Below, piece after piece: positions 42,424-51,800 of a stretch of DNA of 64,000 nt (position 1 is its first letter; every line of letters begins with the position of its first letter). The notes under the pieces were generated by a model, which saw only the letters and a program-made list of their open reading frames with translations, was not told the origin of the DNA and made no database searches. Source of the DNA: Methylobacterium brachythecii (GTDB taxonomy: Bacteria; Pseudomonadota; Alphaproteobacteria; Rhizobiales; Beijerinckiaceae); assembly GCF_014196345.1 (NCBI RefSeq), contig NZ_JACIDN010000013.1, positions 1-64,000 on the forward strand. Direction: 5' to 3'. A program made the position numbers and the translations under genes.

Positions 42424-43648
42424 TTGATCGGCTTTTCGATATCCTTGAGATATGATCTGCCCAAAGCTCTAAGGCTTTGCGACGCTCGTCGGCAAAGTCA
42501 AAGCGCTGATACACACCAACAATCCCTCCGAAAGTTCCAGAGGTGTGGTTTAGCGCCTTCTCGACCACATGGACCCCAACACCGAGGCGGGCGCAGCCGG
42601 ATGCGAAGGTGCGTCGCAGATCGTGGAGGCGCCACGGCTCGATCTGAATGCCCTCCGGCATGTGGCCTGCAGCAAGCTTTGTCAGTCGATCGGTGGCCTT
42701 GCTGACGCCCGAGAACGGTGTGTCCCCGGTCGTAGTGAATAGAAAGCGGGAGAGTTGGTCGGGCTGCGAGGAGCGCTGAATTCGCGGCAGTCCCTTCAAA
42801 ATGATCAAGGCTGCGTCCGAGAGCGGCACAACGTGAGCCCGGTCATTCTTTGCGCGGTGCCGTGGGATCGTCCATGCCCGCTCGGCGGCGGCGAACTCGG
42901 GCCACTCGGCGTCGAGCACCTCAGATCGACGCTGCCCGGTGAGGACCAGGAGCTGCACGAAGGGCCCGAACGGATAGCCCATGCCTTCCGCTGCGAGCCA
43001 GATGGCCCGCAGCTCGGCATCGCTGAGGACGCGATCGCGGGCGACCTCGGGCGACGGCGGCTTTAGGGTCGCCATCGGCGATGCATCGAGAATGCCCCGC
43101 TCGACGGACCACGAGAACATCTTTCTGAGAGCGGCGAAGAGACGGTTGGCGTGAATCGCGGCGCCCCGCTCGACGACGCCGTCTATGACATCGAGGACGT
43201 CCCGCCGGCCGATGCTCCGCACGTCGCGATCCTGCCATCCCGCGACATCAGCCTTCGTCAGCAGGCGCTCGGTTTCCGGCCAGCTGCGGTTCCGCGGCTT
43301 CGCGTATCGGGCGATGAAGTCGGCGGCGACAACACCGAAGGTGATTCGCTTCGCAGCACTTTCCTCCACGGCAAGGGCTGCCTTCTCCGCACCGGGATCC
43401 CTACCCTCCGAGACGGCCTGCAGCGCCGTCCTAGCCCGCTCTCGTGCGTCTGCTAACCCCAGTCTCGGATACGGGCCGATGGTTAGCTTTTTCGGCTTCC
43501 CGTCGGCTCGGTAGCGCACGGCCCAGGACTTTGCCCCTGATGGCTGCACTACCAGGTAAAAGCCGGGGAGCGCTGCATCAGGCAGCTCGAGGCGCTTTCC
43601 GGGGTCGGCCTTGGCTAGTTCGATTGATCGGGCAGTGAAGGTCGGCAC
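42416..43648 (-). CDS. P4-type tyrosine recombinase/integrase
   Basis: A 410-residue integrase. The N-terminal DUF4102-type arm-binding domain (FYLVVQPSGAKSWAVRYR, KLTIGPYPRLGLADAR), SAM-like core-binding domain and C-terminal catalytic domain are in normal order. Catalytic residues are R240 (LTGQRRSEV), H342 and R345 (LHDLRRTFA), H368 (LNHTSG) and the nucleophile Y380 (GVYQR). It looks intact. It begins 209 bases from a tRNA-Lys 3' fragment at 43857-43902, the expected layout for an island inserted in a tRNA gene. Confidence 0.95.
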   Translation of the reverse strand: MPTFTARSIELAKADPGKRLELPDAALPGFYLVVQPSGAKSWAVRYRADGKPKKLTIGPYPRLGLADARERARTALQAVSEGRDPGAEKAALAVEESAAKRITFGVVAADFIARYAKPRNRSWPETERLLTKADVAGWQDRDVRSIGRRDVLDVIDGVVERGAAIHANRLFAALRKMFSWSVERGILDASPMATLKPPSPEVARDRVLSDAELRAIWLAAEGMGYPFGPFVQLLVLTGQRRSEVLDAEWPEFAAAERAWTIPRHRAKNDRAHVVPLSDAALIILKGLPRIQRSSQPDQLSRFLFTTTGDTPFSGVSKATDRLTKLAAGHMPEGIQIEPWRLHDLRRTFASGCARLGVGVHVVEKALNHTSGTFGGIVGVYQRFDFADERRKALELWADHISRISKSRSNG

Positions 43649-43713
43649 AGCGGCTCCAAAGGCCCGCTAAGACATGCCGGCGCAGGATCTGTTGATCCTC
43701 GCGGGGTAGCTCA

Positions 43714-43750
43714 GGGGTAACGCGCATGGCCCGTTAAGGGCCGTTACCCC
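43714..43750 (+). other. Long imperfect hairpin beside the integrase
   Basis: Outer stem GGGGTAAC/GTTACCCC (43714-43721/43743-43750), six unpaired bases on the left, then inner stem GGCCC/GGGCC with loop GTTAA. The preceding TAGCTCAG resembles a tRNA D-arm, but no tRNA can be folded. It may act as an int terminator/operator or recombination accessory site. Confidence 0.4.
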
Positions 43751-43856
43751 GTGGTAATAACGTTTCCAATCACTGCCCGTCAATTTCAATCGCATCAATG
43801 CCTTGTGGGCAGTCGGACGTTTAGATTTGTTATGTCCTGAGATAGGGGCGAAAAGG

Positions 43857-43902
43857 ACTTTTAATCTGTAGGTCCTGGGTTCGAGTCCCAGCGCGCTCAC
43901 CA
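43857..43902 (+). other. tRNA-Lys(UUU) 3' fragment, probable attachment site
   Basis: The sequence reads from the anticodon loop CTTTTAA (anticodon TTT at 43860-43862) through the TCTGT half-stem, variable loop AGGTC, T-arm CTGGG-TTCGAGT-CCCAG, acceptor strand CGCGCTC, A73 and CCA. The 5' half is absent: the bases before the loop do not pair with TCTGT, and no GAGCGCG acceptor strand lies upstream. This is what remains after integration into the 3' end of a tRNA gene. The complete tRNA should lie at the other, left end of the element and is not in this window. Confidence 0.8.
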
Positions 43903-43903
43903 C

Positions 43904-44029
43904 TTATCTCATTGCAGCTACTCCATAATTCGGGTTTTCGATCTTCGCACCCTCGACGGGCCTGATGTAGTCCGCATTGAGTTGCTGGAGCGCCTGAACG
44001 CGTGAAGCCTCAGCCGCCAAATATGGGGT
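43904..44029 (-). pseudogene. Possible C-terminal gene remnant
   Basis: A 41-codon frame bounded by an upstream stop at 44030-44032 and ending TAA at 43904, touching the tRNA fragment. It reads like genuine protein (AAEASRVQALQQLNADYI and EGAKIENPNYGVAAMR) but has no plausible start. It may be the tail of a gene cut by rearrangement at the attachment site. The family is not recognised. Confidence 0.3.
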
Positions 44030-44030
44030 C

Positions 44031-44045
44031 TAGACGACCGGTCTA
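44031..44045. promoter_or_regulatory. Palindromic TetR-type operator
   Basis: TAGAC-GACCG-GTCTA, a perfect 5-bp inverted repeat 20 bases before the TetR ATG at 44066; likely autoregulation site. Confidence 0.6.
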
Positions 44046-44065
44046 GTTCGAGCTATTTATTCGCC

Positions 44066-44668
44066 ATGACGACGGCGAGAGAAACAGGCGACGTTCGCCA
44101 CGGCATTCTTTCAACCGCCCAATCAATCATGGCGGCGAAAGGGTTTTCGGCGGTCGGGCTGAACGAGATCCTCGTGGCTGCGGGCGTGCCGAAGGGCTCG
44201 TTCTATCACTATTTCGGCTCGAAGGATGCCTTCGGCGAGGCGCTTTTGAAGGACTACTTCGACAGCTACCTCGCGGGGGTCGATGAGATCTTCGCGATGG
44301 GGGATCTCACCTTTGCTGAGCGCTTGATTGCATATTTTCGCCAATGGCAGGAGAACCAGGGAGCGCTCGACTGCCAGGGCAAATGCCTCGCCGTTAAACT
44401 CGGCGCCGAGGTCGCGGACCTCTCCGAGGCGATGCGGGCAGTCCTGAAGAGCGGCACGGCCGGGATCATCGGGCGCCTCACCGAGGCGATCGAGAACGGC
44501 GTCGCCGATGGATCGCTCACGATCCCCGATGATCCACGCAGCCTTGCCGAGACGCTCTACCATCTCTGGCTCGGTGCGAGCCTGAGGGCGAAGATCGTCC
44601 GCTCTACCGCACCGTTCGATTCCGCGATGGTGGCGACCAGACGCCTCCTCGACCGTCCCTCTTCCTGA
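44066..44668 (+). CDS. TetR-family transcriptional regulator
   Basis: A 200-residue repressor with an N-terminal HTH (ILSTAQSIMAAKGFSAVGLNEILVAAGVPKGSFYHYFGSKDAF) and a C-terminal helical ligand domain containing two Cys (DCQGKCLAVKL), as in the NemR/AcuR-like group that often senses reactive aldehydes or similar electrophiles. It is followed by the Mo-hydroxylase operon on the same strand, and related TAGAC...GTCTA boxes precede both. It therefore probably represses itself and that operon. Confidence 0.9.
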   Translation: MTTARETGDVRHGILSTAQSIMAAKGFSAVGLNEILVAAGVPKGSFYHYFGSKDAFGEALLKDYFDSYLAGVDEIFAMGDLTFAERLIAYFRQWQENQGALDCQGKCLAVKLGAEVADLSEAMRAVLKSGTAGIIGRLTEAIENGVADGSLTIPDDPRSLAETLYHLWLGASLRAKIVRSTAPFDSAMVATRRLLDRPSS

Positions 44669-44717
44669 CGTCGTGAGGCACACCATGCAGGCAGATCGGA
44701 GCTACCCACGGAACGAA

Positions 44718-44732
44718 TATTCGACTGGTCTA
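44718..44732. promoter_or_regulatory. Second TetR-type operator, degenerate
   Basis: TATTC-GACTG-GTCTA matches the 15-bp box at 44031 at 12 positions, including the whole right arm. It lies upstream of the Mo-hydroxylase operon starting at 44877. Confidence 0.5.
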
Positions 44733-44876
44733 ATTTTTGAATTGGTCCGGTCACGATTTTGAAGCCAGCGCATTCCCCTCGCCGCTGCCCGCACCCTGCA
44801 AATCCGGGATTGCGGGTCGCTCACTGAACCACCTGCCCCGTCGGGCCCCCCCCGTCACCTTCGAAGGATTGCCTCC

Positions 44877-45329
44877 ATGCCATCGATCGAGATCAACGGA
44901 CGCACGCGCGACTTCGATGTCGCTGACGACACGCCCCTCCTGTGGGTGTTGCGCGACGTGGCCGGACTGACGGGCACGAAATTCGGCTGCGGCGTGGCCT
45001 TGTGCGGCTGCTGCACCGTCCATCTGGATGGTGAACCGATCCGCTCCTGCGTCACCGCCATCGGCGACGTCGCCGGCCGCAAGATCACGACGATCGAGGC
45101 GATCGGCGAGACCGAGGCCGGCGCGAAGATCCAGAAGGCGTGGCTCGACCTCGAAGTCGTGCAGTGCGGCTACTGCCAGTCTGGCCAGATCATGTCGGCC
45201 GCGGCGCTTCTCGCCGGCAATCCCAAGCCGAGCGACGGCGACATCGATACCGCGATGAGCGGCAACATCTGTCGATGTGGCACCTATCCGCGGATCCGCG
45301 CCGCCATCAAGCACGCAGCGACGGCCTGA
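44877..45329 (+). CDS. 2Fe-2S subunit of molybdenum hydroxylase (IorA/AldH type)
   Basis: A 150-residue small subunit with two [2Fe-2S] sites. The plant-ferredoxin-type cluster is in GTKFGCGVALCGCCTVHLDG with a further Cys in IRSCVT. The second cluster is in CGYCQSGQ and CRCGTYPRI. It passes electrons from the Mo centre of the large subunit encoded 11 bases downstream to the cytochrome c subunit. Relatives are the isoquinoline 1-oxidoreductase alpha subunit and the small subunits of bacterial aldehyde oxidases. Confidence 0.94.
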   Translation: MPSIEINGRTRDFDVADDTPLLWVLRDVAGLTGTKFGCGVALCGCCTVHLDGEPIRSCVTAIGDVAGRKITTIEAIGETEAGAKIQKAWLDLEVVQCGYCQSGQIMSAAALLAGNPKPSDGDIDTAMSGNICRCGTYPRIRAAIKHAATA

Positions 45330-45340
45330 GGAGGCGACCC

Positions 45341-47500
45341 ATGAACAAGCCTCTCTCCGATCGCGATTTCGCGCCGCTCCATCGCCGTGGCTTCCTGACG
45401 GGCGTCGGCGCGCTCGTCGTTGCCGCATCACTCCCGGCGGGGCCGCGTGTTGCGCGCGCCGCCGGCGCCGAGTTCGCTCCGAACGCCTTCATCCGCATCG
45501 CCGGTGACGGCAAGATCACCTTGATCATGCGCGACGTCGAGATGGGCCAGGGCATCTGGACCGGGGCCTCCATGCTGCTCGCCGAGGAACTCGACGTGGG
45601 TCTCGATCAGGTCACGCCGGAATTCGCTCCACCGGACGAGAAGCTCTACGCGAGCCCCGTGCTGATGACCCAGGCGACGGGCGGCTCGACCTCGATCCGC
45701 GGCGACTGGGAGCAGTTCCGCAAGACCGCGGCGATCACCCGCTCGGTGCTCGTCCAGGCTGCCTCCCAGCAATGGGGCGTGGATGCCGCGACCTGCACGG
45801 TCGAGCGCGGTACCGTCCACCACGCCGCTTCTGGACGCTCGGCCACCTACGGGTCGCTGGCTGCACTCGCCGCCACCCTGCCGTTGCCCGCTGATGCGCC
45901 CCTCAAGCCGAAGGAGACCTGGAAGCTGATCGGCACGCCGCAGAAGCGGCTCGACACGGCGACCAAGGTCAATGGCGGCACCGTCTACGGCATCGACGTT
46001 CAAGTGCCGGGGCAGAAGGTCGCCAGCGTGGCAATGTGCCCCGTTCTCGGCGGCAAGCTCCGCAAGGTTGAGGACGTCGCCGCGCGGAAGATCAAGGGCG
46101 TCGTCGCCGTGCTCAAGCTCGACAACGGCGTCGCCGTGGTCGGCGATCATTTCGGAGCCGCGCAGAAGGGCCTGGACGCGCTCGAGATCGAGTGGGATCT
46201 CGGCCCCAACGCCCGGCTCTCGCAGGCCGAGATCGTCGAAGGCCATCGCGTCGCCTCCCGCGGCAACGGGATCGTCGCCAAGGCCGAGGGCGATGCCCCG
46301 GCTGCGATCTCCGGCGCGGCGGTCAAGCTCGATGCGGTCTATCAGCTGCCGTTCCTGTCCCACGCGCCGATGGAGCCCATCAACTGTACCGTCCACGTGA
46401 AGCCCGACGGCGTCGAGGTCTGGTGCGGAACGCAGGTGCCGGGCCGCGCGCAGGACGAGGCGGCCAAGGCGGCCGGTGTCGAAAAGGCCAAGGTCACCAT
46501 CCATAGCCACATGATTGGTGGCGGCTTCGGGCGCCGGCTCGAGGCGGAGTATGTCGGCATCGCGACGGCTCTGGCGAAGCAGGTCCCCTACCCGCTCAAG
46601 ATGATCTGGTCGCGCGAGACCGACATCCGGCACGACCGCTTCCGGCCGTACTACTACGACCAGGTCTCGGCAGGCCTCGATGCCAAGGGCCGCATCGTCG
46701 GCTGGACGCACAAGGTCACCGGGTCGACTGTGATGGCCCGCTGGGCGCCGCCCGGCATGAAGCCGAACGGGCTCGACCCCGATACCGTCGAATGCGCAGA
46801 GGAGACTCCCTACGAAATCCCTGCTCATCACGTGTCCTGGGTGCGCCACGAGCCGCCTGGGGTCGTGACGGCCTGGTGGCGCGGCGTCGGACCGGCGCAC
46901 AACGTCTTCGTCGTGGAAGGGTTCATCGACGAGCTTGCCCATGCCGCCAAGCAGGACCCGGTGGCTTTCCGCAAGCCGCTTCTCGCCAAGAACCCGCGCT
47001 CGCTGAAGGTGCTGGAGCTCGCGGCCGAAAAGGCCGGCTGGGGCGCGCCGCTGCCCAAGGGCGTCGGCCGCGGGATCATGCTGGAGAACGCCTTCGGCTC
47101 GTTCCTCTCCGTCGTCTGCGAGGCGGAGGTTGCCGAGGGCGGCGACGTCAGACTGCGCCGGATCGTGGCCGCGCTCGACTGCGGGCAGGTGATCAATCCC
47201 GATTCCGTCAAGGCGCAGATCGAGGGCGGACTCGTCTTCGGGCTGACGGCGGCGCTCTACGGGGAGATCACGCTCGACAAGGGCCGGGTGCAGCAGTCGA
47301 ACTTCAACACCTACCGCATGTTGCGCATGAACGAGACGCCGCCTATCGAGGTCCATCTCGTCGACAGCAGCGAGAAACCCGGCGGTCTCGGCGAGACCGG
47401 AACGGCCGCGGCCTTTCCGGCCGTCGCCAACGCGGTCTTCGCCGCGAGCGGCCGGCGCGTACGCACGCTGCCGATCCTCAGCAACGCGAAGGTGGGGTGA
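45341..47500 (+). CDS. Molybdopterin-binding subunit (IorB-like), Tat-exported
   Basis: A 719-residue large subunit. It starts with a twin-arginine signal (HRRGFLTGVGALVVAASLPAG), so the folded holoenzyme is likely exported. Mo-cofactor features include DVEMGQGIWTG, HMIGGGFGRRLEAEY and GGLGETGTAA with the Glu near the C-terminus that serves as catalytic base in this family. ATG at 45341 follows GAGGAGG. With the Fe-S and cytochrome subunits it forms a periplasmic dehydrogenase of an aldehyde or N-heterocycle. The electron flow is Mo, then Fe-S, then heme c, then the respiratory chain. Confidence 0.93.
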   Translation: MNKPLSDRDFAPLHRRGFLTGVGALVVAASLPAGPRVARAAGAEFAPNAFIRIAGDGKITLIMRDVEMGQGIWTGASMLLAEELDVGLDQVTPEFAPPDEKLYASPVLMTQATGGSTSIRGDWEQFRKTAAITRSVLVQAASQQWGVDAATCTVERGTVHHAASGRSATYGSLAALAATLPLPADAPLKPKETWKLIGTPQKRLDTATKVNGGTVYGIDVQVPGQKVASVAMCPVLGGKLRKVEDVAARKIKGVVAVLKLDNGVAVVGDHFGAAQKGLDALEIEWDLGPNARLSQAEIVEGHRVASRGNGIVAKAEGDAPAAISGAAVKLDAVYQLPFLSHAPMEPINCTVHVKPDGVEVWCGTQVPGRAQDEAAKAAGVEKAKVTIHSHMIGGGFGRRLEAEYVGIATALAKQVPYPLKMIWSRETDIRHDRFRPYYYDQVSAGLDAKGRIVGWTHKVTGSTVMARWAPPGMKPNGLDPDTVECAEETPYEIPAHHVSWVRHEPPGVVTAWWRGVGPAHNVFVVEGFIDELAHAAKQDPVAFRKPLLAKNPRSLKVLELAAEKAGWGAPLPKGVGRGIMLENAFGSFLSVVCEAEVAEGGDVRLRRIVAALDCGQVINPDSVKAQIEGGLVFGLTAALYGEITLDKGRVQQSNFNTYRMLRMNETPPIEVHLVDSSEKPGGLGETGTAAAFPAVANAVFAASGRRVRTLPILSNAKVG

Positions 47501-47504
47501 CGCC

Positions 47505-48812
47505 GTGGCCCGCCGCTTCCTCAAATCCCTCATCGCGGCCACGTCGGTCGTCGCCCTCGCCGGCGCCGGCTTCGTGGGCTGGCGCCTCTACGACCGGGAC
47601 CGCGGGATCTCGGCCCCGGACGTTCCGCACACTCCGGAGCTGATCGCCAGGGGCGACTATCTCGTGAAGGCCGCCGATTGCGCGGCCTGCCACGACACTC
47701 CGGGCGGCAAGCCTTTCGCAGGCGGCCGCGCTTTCACGCTGCCGTTCGGAACGATCTACTCGACGAACATCACCGCCGATCGCGAAACCGGCATCGGCAC
47801 GTGGAGCGACGACGACTTCGTGCGCGCCCTGCACAAGGGTGTCGCCAAGGACGGATCGCATCTCTACCCGGCCTTCCCCTACTCCTCGTATACGGGGCTC
47901 AGCCGCGACGACATCGTCGCGATGAAGGCCTTCCTTTTCTCGCTCCCGAGCGCTCGCGCCCCGGCGACGCCCAACACTCTGGCCTTCCCATTCAACCAGC
48001 GCTGGACGCTGGCCTTCTGGAACCTCGCCTTCCTCGACCAAAAGCGCTTCCGCCCGGAGCCCAAGGCGAGTGCGGTCGAGAACCGGGGCGAGTATCTCGC
48101 GACGGCGCTGGGCCATTGCGGCGAATGCCACACCCCACGCAACGTCGGCTTCGCCATGGCGATGTCGAAGCATTTCGGCGGCGCCATGCTGGAGGGCTGG
48201 CACGCCTACAACATCACCACCGACAAGGGTTACGGCATCGGCGACTGGAGCGACGACCAGCTCACGGCCTATCTCTCGACCGGCCATGCGCCGGGCCGCG
48301 GATCGGCCGCCGGCCCCATGGCCGAGGTCATCGCAAACAGCCTGCAATACCTGCCGCGCGAGGACATCGCTGCCCTGGTCGCCTATCTCCGCAAGGTCGA
48401 GCCGAGGACCGGCAAGCCGGGCACCGAGGTCAATCCGGCCCCGGGGACGATGACGTCATCCGTCGCTTGGAAGCCGGGCTCAGTCGACACCGGAAACCAA
48501 GCCGGCCAGCGAATCTTCGAGGGCGCCTGCGCCTCATGCCACCAGTGGAACGGCGGCGGCCGCCAGACTCACTACGCTTCCCTCGCCGGCAGCCAGGCCG
48601 TCAACGATCCGGCGGGCACCAACCTCGTTCGCGTGATGCTGGAGGGCGCCGACCTCAAGACGAGCAAAGGGCGCGGTTTCATGCCGAGCTTCGCCGACAG
48701 CTACAGTGATGCCGAACTTGCCTCCGTCGCGAACTACGTGATCGGCCATTTCGGCGGAAAGCCGGGCCAAGTCACCGCGACGGCGGTTCGGGAGCGGCGG
48801 ACTCCGCACTAG
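47505..48812 (+). CDS. Triheme cytochrome c subunit
   Basis: A 435-residue protein starting at GTG, with an N-terminal membrane anchor/signal (LIAATSVVALAGAGFVGWRLY) and three c-type heme sites: CAACH (59-63), CGECH (205-209) and CASCH (342-346). The layout equals the cytochrome subunit of membrane alcohol/aldehyde dehydrogenases. It starts 4 bases after the large-subunit stop. It takes electrons from the Mo-hydroxylase and passes them to quinone or an oxidase in the periplasm. Confidence 0.94.
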   Translation: MARRFLKSLIAATSVVALAGAGFVGWRLYDRDRGISAPDVPHTPELIARGDYLVKAADCAACHDTPGGKPFAGGRAFTLPFGTIYSTNITADRETGIGTWSDDDFVRALHKGVAKDGSHLYPAFPYSSYTGLSRDDIVAMKAFLFSLPSARAPATPNTLAFPFNQRWTLAFWNLAFLDQKRFRPEPKASAVENRGEYLATALGHCGECHTPRNVGFAMAMSKHFGGAMLEGWHAYNITTDKGYGIGDWSDDQLTAYLSTGHAPGRGSAAGPMAEVIANSLQYLPREDIAALVAYLRKVEPRTGKPGTEVNPAPGTMTSSVAWKPGSVDTGNQAGQRIFEGACASCHQWNGGGRQTHYASLAGSQAVNDPAGTNLVRVMLEGADLKTSKGRGFMPSFADSYSDAELASVANYVIGHFGGKPGQVTATAVRERRTPH

Positions 48813-48835
48813 CGTCGGGGGCGCTGAACGCCCGA

Positions 48836-48869
48836 GAGACCGCGGCGGCAACTGGGCCGTCGCGGTCTC
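48836..48869. terminator. Bidirectional stem-loop between convergent operons
   Basis: GAGACCGCGGCGG (48836-48848) pairs with CCGTCGCGGTCTC (48857-48869), 13 pairs with one G-U, loop CAACTGGG. It sits between the cytochrome gene (+) and the RND pump gene (-). The T-run is weak on both sides. Confidence 0.7.
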
Positions 48870-48894
48870 GTTCCGGGGATTGGGCCGGGCGACG

Positions 48895-51800
48895 CTAGGC
48901 CGGCTCGGCGACCTGATCGTGCGCGATCGGCGCCGCCGTGCTGCCGTGATGCTTCAGCGCCTTGTTGCCGCTCAGACGACGCAGCAGCACGTAGAAGACC
49001 GGTGTCAGGAACAGCCCGAAGGCGGTGACGCCGATCATGCCGGAGAACACGGCGACGCCCATGGCGTTGCGCATCTCCGCGCCGGCCCCCGTCGCCGTCA
49101 CCAGGGGCAGCACGCCCATGATGAAGGCCATCGAGGTCATCAGGATCGGACGCAGCCGCAGGCGGCTCGCCTCGATGGCAGCCTCGAACGGCGTGCGACC
49201 GGCGAACTCCAATTCGCGGGCGAATTCCACGATCAGGATCGCGTTCTTCGCCGACAATCCCACGAGGACGATCAGACCGATCTGCGTGAAGACGTTGTTG
49301 TCGCCAGCCGACAGCCAGACGCCGAACATCGCCGCAAGCAGGCCCATCGGCACGATCATCAGGATCGCCAAGGGCAACGCCAGGCTCTCGTACTGTGCCG
49401 CCAAAACGAGGAAGACCAGGATCAGGGCGAGCGGGAACACCCAGATCCCGGAATTGCCGGCGATGAACTCCTGGTAGGTCAGGTCGGTCCATTCGAAGGT
49501 GAAGCCCCGCGGCAGGGTCTCCGCGGCGATGCGTGTGGCCGCGGCCTGTGCCTGTCCCGACGAGTAGCCGGGCGCGGCACCGGCATTCACGTCCGCCGAG
49601 AGAAAGCCATTGTAGCGCATGGCCCGTTCGGGGCCGGCCGTCTGTCGTACGCGCAGGAGGGCCGAGAGTGGCACCATCTCCCCGGAGCCGGCCCGGACCT
49701 TGAGCAACCCGACATCGTCCGAGCGGGCGCGGAACGGCGCGTCGGCTTGGACGCGCACCGAGTAGGTGCGTCCGAACTTGTTGAAGTCGTTGACGTAGAG
49801 CGAGCCGAGATAGATCTGCAGCGTGTCGAACACGTCCGTGACGGGGATGCGCAGCTGACGCGCCTTGGTGCGGTCGATATCCGCGAAGAGCTGCGGCACA
49901 TTCATCTGGAAGCTCGAAAAGAGCCCTGCCAGCTCCGGCGCCTGCATCGCCTTGGCCATGAAAGCTTTGGTGGCGTCGTTGAGCGCCTCGTAGCCGAGAC
50001 CGGCCCGATCCTCGATCTGGAGCTTGAAGCCGCCGATCGTGCCGAGCCCGTTGACCGGCGGCGGCGGGAACATCGCGATGAAGGCCTCGGGGATCGCCGC
50101 GTATTTCTTGTTCAGCGACATCGCGATAGCCGCGCCGCTCAGCGACGAGCCCTTGCGCTCGTCGAACGGCTTCAGCGTCGAGAACACGATTCCCGAGTTC
50201 GAGCTGTTGGTGAAACCGTTGATCGAGAGGCCCGGGAAGGCGACGGCGCTCTCCACGCCCGGCTCCTTGAGGGCGATCTCGCTCATCTTGCGGATCACCT
50301 CCTCCGTTCGGTCGAGGGTGGCGCCGTCGGGCAGCTGCGCGAAGCCGACGAGGTACTGCTTGTCCTGGCCGGGGACGAAGCCGCCGGGGATCTGGCGGAA
50401 CAGCACGACGGTGAGGCCGACGAGCCCGGCATAGAGCACCATCATCACCGCCCTACGAGAGACGACGAAGCCGACGCCGCGACCATATCCGTTCGAGGCC
50501 TTGCCGAAGGCCTGGTTGAAGCGGCGAAAGAACCAGCCGAGCAGCGTGTCGAGCACCCGGGTCAGGCGGTCCTTCGGCGCGTGATGGTCCTTCAGCAGCA
50601 GCGCCGACAGGGCCGGCGACAGGGTCAGCGAGTTGATCGCCGAGATGACCGTCGAGATCGCGATGGTCAGGGCGAACTGCTTGTAGAACTGACCCGTGAG
50701 GCCGCTGATGAAGGCCAGGGGCACAAAGACGGCGACGAGCACCAGAGCGATGGCGATGATCGGCCCGGAGACCTCCCTCATCGCCTGATAGCTGGCATCG
50801 CGCGGCGAAAGCCCGGCCTCGATGTTGCGCTCGACGTTCTCGACCACGACGATCGCGTCGTCGACGACGATGCCGATGGCGAGCACGAGGCCGAACAGGC
50901 TCAGCGCGTTGATCGAGAATCCGAAGACATGCATCACCGCGAAGGTACCGACGATCGAGACCGGCACGGCGAGCAGCGGGATGATCGAGGCCCGCCAGGT
51001 TTGCAGAAACAGGATCACCACGAGCACGACGAGGGCGATCGCTTCCAGCAGCGTGTGGATCACCGCCTCGATGGAGGCCCGCACGAACTGCGTCGGATCG
51101 TAGACGATCTGGTAGTCGACGCCTTCCGGCATGTTCTTCTTGATCTCGGCCATGGTCCGGCGGACCTCGTCCGAGATCTGGATCGCGTTCGAGCCCGGCG
51201 ACTGCGAGATTGGGATCGCGACTGCCGACTTGTTGTCGAGCAGCGAGCGGAGCGCATAGTCCGAGGCGCCGAGCTCGATCCGCGCAACGTCGCGCAGGCG
51301 CGTGATCTCGCCATCCGCACCCGTCTTCACGACGATCTCGCCGAACTGCTCCTCGCTGTTCAGGCGCCCCTCGGCGTTGAGCGAGAGCTGCAGGTCGAGG
51401 CCGGGCACTGCCGGAGACGAGCCGATGACGCCGGCCGCAGCCTCGACGTTCTGGGCCTGGATCTCGCGCACGACGCCGCCCGCGGACAGTCCATGCTCGG
51501 CCACCTTCTGCGGGTCGAGCCAGATGCGCATCGAATAGTCGCCGGAGCCGAAGAGCTGAACCTGTCCGACGCCGTCGAGGCGCGCGAGGCGGTCCTTGAT
51601 ATTCAGGACCGCGTAGTTGCGCAGATAGGTCATGTCGTAGCGCCCGTTGGGCGAGACGAGGTGCACGACCATGGTCAGGTCGGGCGACGACTTCACCGTG
51701 ACGATGCCGAGCTGGCGCACGACCGCCGGCAGGCGCGGCTCCGCCTGCGAGACGCGGTTCTGGACGAGTTGCTGGGCCTTGTCGGGATCGGTGCCGAGCT

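Noticed and set aside
43690..43750. TAGCTCAG followed by a hairpin, looking like the 5' half of a tRNA, perhaps with an intron before the 3' half at 43857
   Set aside because: The acceptor strand needed to pair with CGCGCTC is absent and the anticodon stem does not match, so it is not an intron-split tRNA.
43667..43903. A 78-codon - strand frame starting MVSALGLEPRTYRLK
   Set aside because: This is the well-known false protein produced by translating a tRNA T-arm antisense; it covers the tRNA-Lys fragment.
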